Shown: positions 57,455-64,000 of the stretch, in pieces | How positions within the stretch are numbered: the stretch's first letter is position 1 | How the letters are laid out: every line of letters starts with the position of its first letter | From: Clitoria ternatea | Taxonomy: Eukaryota > Streptophyta > Magnoliopsida > Fabales > Fabaceae | Direction: 5' to 3' | NCBI GenBank assembly: GCA_037962975.1 | Contig: CM075673.1 | Coordinates: forward strand, 147,704,667 to 147,768,666 | DNA length: 64,000 nucleotides | Notes under the pieces: model-generated | Databases searched by the model: none | Told to the model about the DNA's origin: nothing | What the model saw: only the letters and a program-made list of their open reading frames with translations | Translations under genes and position numbers: made by a program

Positions 57455-59905
57455 TTATGCCACTGGCTTAGTTTCAGGATACACCGCCAGGCGGTGGCAA
57501 CAGAAGTTAGGATCCATACCAGGCATGTCTGCGGCTGTCCAGGCAAAAATCTCCTTGTACTCATGGAGGAGTGCAATCAGTCTTGCTTCCAAGTTAGGCT
57601 CCAGCTTGTCATTGATGTTAGTTATTTGCTCCGGGGTGCTGCCCAAAACAATAGACTTGGAACCACCATCAGGAGTTGGTTTCAAAGGGTTCAGTGGGTC
57701 TATAGAAGACTCCGCCCTGGGATCAAGATCCACCAAGTTGACGGATGCCGCCGCACTGTTTCCTCCGTTCAGTTTTCTTTTCTTAGACATGGTTTTGAGC
57801 TTCACCATGTTAAGACTTAAATTGTAACAGTAACGAGCCATCTCCTGGTCACCCCTGACGGATGAGACTTGATTATCTTTATCAATGAACTTGATTAACA
57901 AGTGGGGAGTTGAAATGATGGCTTCCATGGCATTCAAAGTAGGCCGCCCAATGATGCCATTGTATGGAGATTTAACATCAATGACAAGAACCCTGGATTT
58001 CACAGTCCTTGCTCCAGGTTCACCATCGAAGGTAATCCTTGTGTCCAAGTAGCCTTTAGTAGGCTGTTTGGCGCCATTGAAAGCTGTAAGATCCTGTGTG
58101 TAAGGCTGTAAATCTGTGTCAGACAGTCCCATGCGTTTAAAATAGTCATAAAAAATAACGTCGCAGGAACTTCCCTGATCAACTAGGATGCGTTTTACAT
58201 CCATATTAGCGATCACCGCAATGATCACTACCGCATCATCTCCTTCAGGGATGGTTGGGCCAAAATCATCATCTGTGAAAGTTATAGGCGGAGTCTGAAC
58301 TCCGTCCCTAAATGGGCGATATTCTTTGTTCTTGCCCTGCACAGATAAGATCATACGATGATGATTTTTCCGGGCGTTGTTTGAGGGTCCGCCTCCTGCG
58401 AAGCCTCCAGCAATCATGTCTACCACCTGTCTTTTACCTCGTGATCTAGGTTCAGGGCTCGGTTCTCGTTGGGCGGACTCCAGAATAATGCCTTTTTGTT
58501 TCTCTGACACCGTCGTACGTTTTGGTTCCCGAGTATTATCAGGATCCGGAGAACGATCACGATGTCGCTTTTCAAACTTCTCGGGCTCATCATGAGATTT
58601 GCCTTTGAACAGGTAATGTTTCAGTTTACCTTCTCGAATGAGCACCTCAATGGTATTTTTGAGTTGCTTGCATTCTTCTGTGGTGTGGCCAACTGATTCA
58701 TGGAATTCGCAATATTTCTTTGGGTTTCCACCACGCCTGATTGGGGGTGGACGTTGAATTCCATAAACATTGAGGGTGGTCCATCCTATCTCCCGCAAGA
58801 TTTGCTCGCAAGTTGTGTTCAATGGTGCATAGTGAGCAAAATTGAACACGCGTCTGTCTTGCTGTTTGAAAGGCTGGTTCCCTACTTTGTCCCTTTGGTG
58901 GGATTTGTCATTCTTCAACAATTTATCTTTCCCTTTGTCTTGAGGTGGAGTTGCAGGGAGTGGTTTGCTGCGAGATGCAGTGGCTTCCAGATGCATCTCA
59001 ATACCCACGTACTTGGACGCCTTCCTGCGAAATTCCTCCATCGCAGTTGGAGGTCCCTTTGCCAAAGACAAAGCGAAAGGTGACTTTGGTTGCATAGCTT
59101 CTATGAGAATATGCAACTGGATTGCCTCAGTCAGATCAGGGACCATGGCTGCCTCTTTATAAAATCTCTTAAGGAAATCCTTCAGAGATTCTTTGTCGCC
59201 TTGTTTGATCTGAGCCAAGGTATGAGAGGTTCTGGGTGCATCCCTGGAGATCATGAAGTGGCTTCCAAAAGCTGAGGCCAGCTCCTCCCACGAATCAATG
59301 GAACCTGAAGGTAAGCTCTTGAACCAACTAAGAGCTTCGCCTGTAAGAGTTCTGGGGAACATTCTGCACATGACATCCTCCTCAGCTCCTAGAAACATGG
59401 CCTCGTAGATATAAGCATCTAAATGCTTAGAGGGATCTGTTTCCCCAGTATATTTCCCTATAGAAATGGGCTGCATAGTTTGCAAATGTCTGGGTACATG
59501 TATATTCATGAGCCTTTTGGAAAATGGGATGCTCATCTTATATCCTGAGGGGGATGCGTTTGAGCCTGCTCTCCTTCCTTCTTGATGCTGAGCATTCACC
59601 AGTGGGAGGCTTCGTTGCTCCTCCATGTATGTAGGAATGCGAGAGTAGTGAGGAGTACTTGATTCCTCCTGCATGTGTGATTCATGATGTGGTTGTCTTG
59701 CGGGACCAGCTTTCTCATGCGCTGGGTTTGCTTTTTCACGACGAAGTTCCGCAAGTTCTTCTCTCAACATTCGAATCATGTCATCTCTTGGATCTAGAGA
59801 ATCAGCTTGCGTTGCTTTTTTCTGAGCACCATCGTCGAAGTTAAGACGTCTGGGATTGCGTGGAGGAGAATCCTCGTTCTGCATCTCTGGTCCCTGTCTC
59901 TCCAT
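57455..59905 (-). CDS. gag-protease polyprotein of element C
   Basis: The frame of 816 codons starts MERQGPEMQ at 59905, shortly after the primer site. The capsid region holds SIGKYTGETDPSKHLDAY and MCRMFPRTLTGEALSWFKS (about residues 140-200). A knuckle-like YCEFHESVGHTTEEC follows (about residue 400). The aspartic protease has VDQGSSCDVIF (about residue 573), the DQGS variant of the catalytic DSG/DTG seen in this lineage. The frame ends at a TAA (57455-57457) directly after PETKPVA, with RT following in the same frame. Element 1 has a TAG at the same point, so this stop may be a conserved gag-pol boundary. Open throughout, so possibly still translatable. Confidence 0.9.
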   Translation of the reverse strand: MERQGPEMQNEDSPPRNPRRLNFDDGAQKKATQADSLDPRDDMIRMLREELAELRREKANPAHEKAGPARQPHHESHMQEESSTPHYSRIPTYMEEQRSLPLVNAQHQEGRRAGSNASPSGYKMSIPFSKRLMNIHVPRHLQTMQPISIGKYTGETDPSKHLDAYIYEAMFLGAEEDVMCRMFPRTLTGEALSWFKSLPSGSIDSWEELASAFGSHFMISRDAPRTSHTLAQIKQGDKESLKDFLKRFYKEAAMVPDLTEAIQLHILIEAMQPKSPFALSLAKGPPTAMEEFRRKASKYVGIEMHLEATASRSKPLPATPPQDKGKDKLLKNDKSHQRDKVGNQPFKQQDRRVFNFAHYAPLNTTCEQILREIGWTTLNVYGIQRPPPIRRGGNPKKYCEFHESVGHTTEECKQLKNTIEVLIREGKLKHYLFKGKSHDEPEKFEKRHRDRSPDPDNTREPKRTTVSEKQKGIILESAQREPSPEPRSRGKRQVVDMIAGGFAGGGPSNNARKNHHRMILSVQGKNKEYRPFRDGVQTPPITFTDDDFGPTIPEGDDAVVIIAVIANMDVKRILVDQGSSCDVIFYDYFKRMGLSDTDLQPYTQDLTAFNGAKQPTKGYLDTRITFDGEPGARTVKSRVLVIDVKSPYNGIIGRPTLNAMEAIISTPHLLIKFIDKDNQVSSVRGDQEMARYCYNLSLNMVKLKTMSKKRKLNGGNSAAASVNLVDLDPRAESSIDPLNPLKPTPDGGSKSIVLGSTPEQITNINDKLEPNLEARLIALLHEYKEIFAWTAADMPGMDPNFCCHRLAVYPETKPVA

Positions 59906-59950
59906 TGATGATGAAGATTGATCAAGATTGTGGGATTCCCTAGTTTACAG

Positions 59951-59968
59951 GTCCCACTGGGCGTGCCA
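59951..59968 (-). other. Primer binding site of element C
   Basis: The minus strand reads TGGCACGCCCAGTGGGAC, one base from the 5' LTR and identical to that of element 1. Confidence 0.8.
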
Positions 59969-59969
59969 A

Positions 59970-60864
59970 TGAACTGTTCTTTATAGGGGGTGTAGAAGTA
60001 TGCTTGTAGAACAACTCAAAATATACATATAAATGTGTTCTTGATACAAAGCACTATGCGTATAAATGTATATACGGAGAGTCTTTGTTTACTGAGGCGG
60101 AGTGTAATATATTGCGGGGCGGTGTCACAGTCCGTCTGACGGGATCTGAATTGCCTTGACCCAATTGGGGATTGTACCTGCAATCGTTCTCCGACGCTCA
60201 AGTCAGTATTTCAGAATACTTAGAGACTTAGAAAGACAATCAGAGAGAATTATGCAAGTAATAGAGTGTAAGGTTCAGAGAATGGAAAAAAGATCCCTTA
60301 TACCTTTTCGAGAGAGGTTTATATACCTGTTACTGGTGCTGCATTATTGGTAGGACCCGCTCCTTGTCTTCGGGCATAATGCTGAAAAGGTTGTGGGTCC
60401 CTGCGCCGTTTACATGCACCATTATTGTAGTAGGTATCACAACTTGTCTGGAAAGCGTTAGTGCTTTAATATTTTATTGTTATTTCCCTTTATGCGTGAC
60501 AGCGTGATTCCCATTATTAACCTCTCAAGACAGAGTTAATCTCGTGTCGGGGTTGTAAGTATGGGCTCGCTACGCAGTGTGGGAAATTCAGTATTCCGCC
60601 CGAGTTGAGCCTATGGCTTGGCGGAGTAACAATTTTGGCGAGGTTACACTCCTTGACGGAGTAACATGCCTGGACGGAGTTACATTCCTTGGCGGGGTAA
60701 CGTGCCTGGGCGGAGTCATGAACCTTGGCGGCGTTACTTCCCTGGCGGTATGCACTCCGTATAGTATTTGTAGTGTATTTGAAGAGTACTTCTCTTTATT
60801 CAAAATGCTGATCTGGCAAGGCATTGAAGCCATGCTCTTGGGGGCCGGTGTTAGGACCGGATCA
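59970..60864 (-). repeat. 5' LTR of element C
   Basis: The 895-bp partner of 48386-49280 has a TATA box on minus at 60317-60327 (plus coordinates). It is followed by CCTCC (60865-60869). About four mismatches to the other LTR indicate a recent insertion. Confidence 0.95.
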
Positions 60865-60869
60865 CCTCC

Positions 60870-61444
60870 CTATTGCAATTTTTAAGATTGATGTAGGTGC
60901 GATAAATTCCTACTCTTTTTAGAGGTCGAGTATTGGAGAAGGTAAATATGAAGGGAGATATGGATGAGCCTTGGCCGGCATATATGTATGCATTTTGTAT
61001 AGTATACGATGTGTGTATGCTTATTTTGAAATTAAATTAACAACAGATGATTTTGGGAGGTCATGTAGGAAAATTAGACCGGATGTGTATGACTAATTTT
61101 CATTAATGACCTTGAAAATGTATGAATGATATTATTACTATTATTTATGAAAATATATTTCTGACGTTAAATAAATCGATGTGATATCTCTTATTTTCTT
61201 TTGGTAGATATCTTAACCACTCTTGAAATTATTTTATCTTCCGTTTTTTCCCTTGCGACGACCTCAAGCCTGGTCGTCCGAGGTACACTTTGATACCGTC
61301 CTCATATCTTTATATATGAGATCGGTTATTTAATGATCCGGGGTAATTACTTAGTATTTTATACATTGAATTCCTTTTACTTTTAATTATTTTAAATTTC
61401 AAAAAATTAACCCTTATTTTTGAAAACGAATCCGGGGTGTTACA
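60870..61444 (+). repeat. L3 solo LTR, last piece
   Basis: This is the AT-rich LTR end finishing in GGGTGTTACA, followed by TAGCA. No gene was seen. Confidence 0.75.
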
Positions 61445-61449
61445 TAGCA

Positions 61450-62381
61450 CGTTCTAGAAAGGGAGCTCGGTATGAATACCGTGGTCCAATGAATAAATAA
61501 TGTTATTAAGTAACTGCTTCTGGGCCATGGAGTTTCCTCTCTTTCTTATAATGTTTAAAATTTATGTTCTTCGAATGAATGTAAAATTACTTTATAAAGT
61601 TTTAATAATATTTAAGAGGTATTTCAGAAATGTTATATGTAATTTATTTCGATAGCTTCTTCTTAACAATCATATTTTTTAAAAAAATTATGATTTTTTT
61701 TAGAAGTTATTAAGATATAACAGAGGGAACCTTCTCAGTCTGACTAGTCTCTAAGTGTTTCCATGCTAGTTAAGTTGTTCATGTTATTATTTTCCAGAAT
61801 TATAGAATAGTGTAAACTCCTGGTTAGCCCAGTGCAAATTAAAATTTAAGGGCCCGCATATATAGGTAAGTTATGATGAAGATGTTGCATAACATTCATG
61901 CATTCATAATTGATTATGTATGTGATTGTCACTGATATTATTATATATTAGTTTGTGAAAACCCTTTGTTGCTTATGTCTCATTCGAGAATATTATATTC
62001 TATTTCTCACTCTTTTCTCCGTGTTTTTGTTTCATATGTTTTGAATTGATGGTTTAGAAGGAAGGATCAAAGAATCTCGGCAGTAAATATAGCACGTTCT
62101 AGAAAGGGAGCTCAGTATGAATACCGTGGTCCAATGAATAAATAATGTTATTAAGTAACTGCTTCTGGGCCATGGAGTTTCCTCTCTTTCTTATAATGTT
62201 TAAAATTTATGTTCTTCGAATGAATGTAAAATTACTTTATAAAGTTTTAATAATATTTAAGAGGTATTTCAGAAATGTTATATATTATTTATTTCGATAG
62301 CTTCTTCTTAACAATCATACTTTTAGAAAAAAAATTATGAATTTTTTTAGAATTTATTAAGATGTAACAGAGGGCGTTACA
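61450..62381 (+). repeat. L2 solo LTR, last piece with tandem duplication
   Basis: The unit 61728-62374 (about 650 bp) repeats the sequence made of 32410-32785 plus 61450-61727. The second unit was not hit by L3. The LTR ends GCGTTACA and is followed by TAAAT. Confidence 0.8.
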
Positions 62382-62386
62382 TAAAT

Positions 62387-63940
62387 CTCTATCATCAGAT
62401 ACCACAATGCCATCAATGTGATTCGCTACACAATTTCCACGATAAACATCTTATACATTCTAAATCAAGATCACATTATACACCTATATATCATCGCAAT
62501 CATCAATTCTATAACGGCTATCAATGTCAACCATATGGTTCATCACCATTAATATTTACACCACTTATTATACAATCTCATGAAATGATAATCACCATCT
62601 ATATCATCACATCATACATGTACCTATCAATATCATCATTTTATTCATGTTTATTCATTACCATTTTATTATGGATTTCATCTACATTAGTTTCTTATTA
62701 ACATCATTCACTATAAGTTAAGGCTTTATACCTACTCGCATAATCTTATTCTCTCACTAACATTAATTATGCATTATCAATCACAAATTTCTTCTATTAC
62801 TTGTTATTTGTTTCACACCCATTCTCTTTTTACCTCTACATATATATAGTCATACATGCCTGAAAATCAATTAGTTTACCACTCATATCATAACCAGTTA
62901 ACTATCCACTTATACTTTAATCTCCTTAACATCATAACAATATTATATTGCTTATTCTTTAGCCAAGTTATTAGCCATCCTACCTTCACCATTTTAATAT
63001 TTCCATTTACTTACATTTCACACAATTTTTTTTGTTTATCATATATTGCTCAAATTAATTTAAAACACTTAAAAACAACTATAATGTACTCTTTTCCTAT
63101 ACGCCAATAGCGTAATCACATTTCTATATTAACCTTAACCCAGCACACCCCCCTCACCTTGATTCTAAATTTTCGCTGATTGTTCTCGATGCTGATTGCG
63201 TCCGGTATCTAACAATCACCATTAATTTCATCTTCTCTTCCAAGCTCTGCGACGCTTAATGACTTGCCGATGTTCGGTTTGTTACCTATACTTCCCAAAA
63301 CGAGTACCTATCAATATTCGAGTATACCCAACACTACGAAACACCATCTCAAAGCTTCAACATGCACAAAAAAAACAAAAATGAAACCCCCCACCATGCA
63401 TGGCCAATTCAGCTAGAGAGAAAAGATGAGGGAGAGAGAAAGCTCAAAATTGATGGGTCCATGATGCTCACCTTGAAGCAACGATTCTAGAAATGCGATC
63501 GATTCGAGGTTCTGACGCGAAATGAGCCTCCAATTAGGAGCCAATAGCTCACGGCAATGGAGGGAAAAAGAGAAACAGTTTTCACGCGTGAAGAAATGGA
63601 GAAGAAGAAAGGAAAAGTTGAATTTTAAGGTCCAAAGGGCATAATGATCATTTTCCTATTTCTTTTACATTTTCCTTTACAACTTTAATTAAAACTTACC
63701 TTTTAACCTTTTGGCAAATAAAATTTACCATCACCCATTTAATTAAATTCTCAAACTTAATGATCAACCAATCAAATAATTTATTTAATTTCTTAACATC
63801 TAATTATTTAGAATTATATATATATATATATATTATTAATTAATAATGATTTTTGAAATATAAAATAAATTTAAAGACAACCATTAATATATATTTTTTG
63901 TCAATCATAAATTTTTAATTTAATTAACCAGGATGTTACA
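62387..63940 (-). repeat. L1 solo LTR, right piece
   Basis: In minus orientation this is the LTR start (TGTAACATCCTGG at 63940). It is AT-rich on the plus side and non-coding. The ORF at 62856-63110 is a chance frame. It is followed by TGGTG and then 55 bases of flanking DNA with nothing recognisable. Confidence 0.75.
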
Positions 63941-64000
63941 TGGTGTACTCGTATGTTATATTTGTGCACATTAGGACCCACTCTATGAATCTTATAACAA

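Larger units (their letters stand above)
48386..60864 (-). mobile_element. Element C: full-length Tat-type gypsy with an antisense gene
   Basis: The 12,479-bp element has identical-length LTRs (895 bp each) that differ at about four sites by eye. CCTCC is at 48381-48385 and 60865-60869. Gag-protease, RT with two RNase H regions, and integrase run on the minus strand (59905-54458). An unrelated gene runs on the plus strand between pol and the 3' LTR (50052-52710). An antisense ORF in this place is a known feature of some Tat-lineage elements. Confidence 0.95.
32786..61444 (+). mobile_element. L3: solo LTR hosting copia 2 and element C
   Basis: It starts TGTAACACCC at 32786 and ends GGGTGTTACA at 61444. 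TAGCA is at 32781-32785 and 61445-61449. Its own sequence is 32786-34283, 47349-48385 and 60870-61444 (about 3.1 kb), non-coding. The intact target site is visible in the second unit of the L2 duplication near 62090 (atatagcacgttctag). That unit shows what the locus looked like before insertion. Confidence 0.85.
19681..62381 (+). mobile_element. L2: solo LTR interrupted by two nests
   Basis: It begins TGTAACACC at 19681 and ends GCGTTACA at 62381. TAAAT is duplicated at 19676-19680 and 62382-62386. Its own sequence is 19681-20963, 31155-32785 and 61450-62381 (about 3.85 kb). It is non-coding, with a plus-strand TATA box at 20290, so it is a solo LTR in plus orientation. Its 3' end carries a tandem duplication of about 650 bp. 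Confidence 0.8.
7586..63940 (-). mobile_element. L1: outermost solo LTR, host of the whole nest
   Basis: On the plus strand it begins tgtgacaaccc at 7586 and ends gatgttaca at 63940. TGGTG stands directly outside both ends (7581-7585 and 63941-63945), a 5-bp target duplication. With nested insertions removed, three pieces remain (7586-9719, 19314-19680, 62387-63940), about 4.05 kb. There is no coding sequence, so it is read as a solo LTR. The middle piece is the reverse complement of part of the element A LTR (the gtcaagtaggaccc region), so L1 is a diverged relative in minus orientation. Confidence 0.8.

Overview
The window is plant nuclear DNA made almost entirely of retrotransposons. I found no convincing host gene, tRNA or rRNA gene. 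The evidence for a plant is: Ty3/gypsy and Ty1/copia elements of plant lineages, primer sites matching initiator tRNA-Met (TGGTATCAGAGC) beside three LTRs, a CACTA-type transposase remnant, plant retroelement accessory proteins and a short TTTAGGG run. Overall similarity suggests a legume; that is an inference from remembered families, not a search.

Layout. Positions 1-3888 hold the 5' part of a decayed Tat-type gypsy element on the minus strand, cut by the window edge. Positions 3889-7580 are AT-rich and hold only a broken CACTA transposase (6051-6873). From 7586 to 63940 the window is one nest of nine LTR-element insertions, each with TG...CA ends and a matching 5-bp target duplication. The outermost is a solo LTR L1 (minus, TGGTG). 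Inside it are gypsy element A (9720-19308, ACACC) and a solo LTR L2 (19681-62381, TAAAT). L2 contains copia element 1 (20964-31149, ATAAC), which holds solo LTR S (26839-28385, ATGAA), and a solo LTR L3 (32786-61444, TAGCA). L3 contains a copia solo LTR, copia 2 (34284-47343, GATCA), which holds gypsy element B (34326-45749, GACTT), and Tat-type element C (48386-60864, CCTCC). The deepest path has five levels.

Coding content. A and B are chromovirus-like gag-pol elements with primer sites for initiator tRNA-Met. A has seven in-frame stops and no frameshift that I could see. B is nearly intact, with a single TGA between gag and protease. C has a gag-pol frame with three stops on the minus strand and an intron-containing antisense gene on the plus strand with its own TATA box. 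Copia 1 has lost its reverse transcriptase core but keeps, downstream of pol, a separate (broken) accessory gene with its own promoter.

Most interesting signal. The U3 of copia 1 and the promoter of its accessory gene both carry arrays of the palindrome TAATCGATTA. The sites alternate at 21-22 and 30 bp (about two and three helical turns), and the spacers between them have diverged. Related arrays with different palindromes occur in copia 2 (GAATCGATTC), in L1 and A (CGCTTGAGCG) and in S (ACGCGT core). I propose, as inference, that these are phased binding sites of an element-encoded or host regulator, with copia 1 controlling two promoters through the same array.
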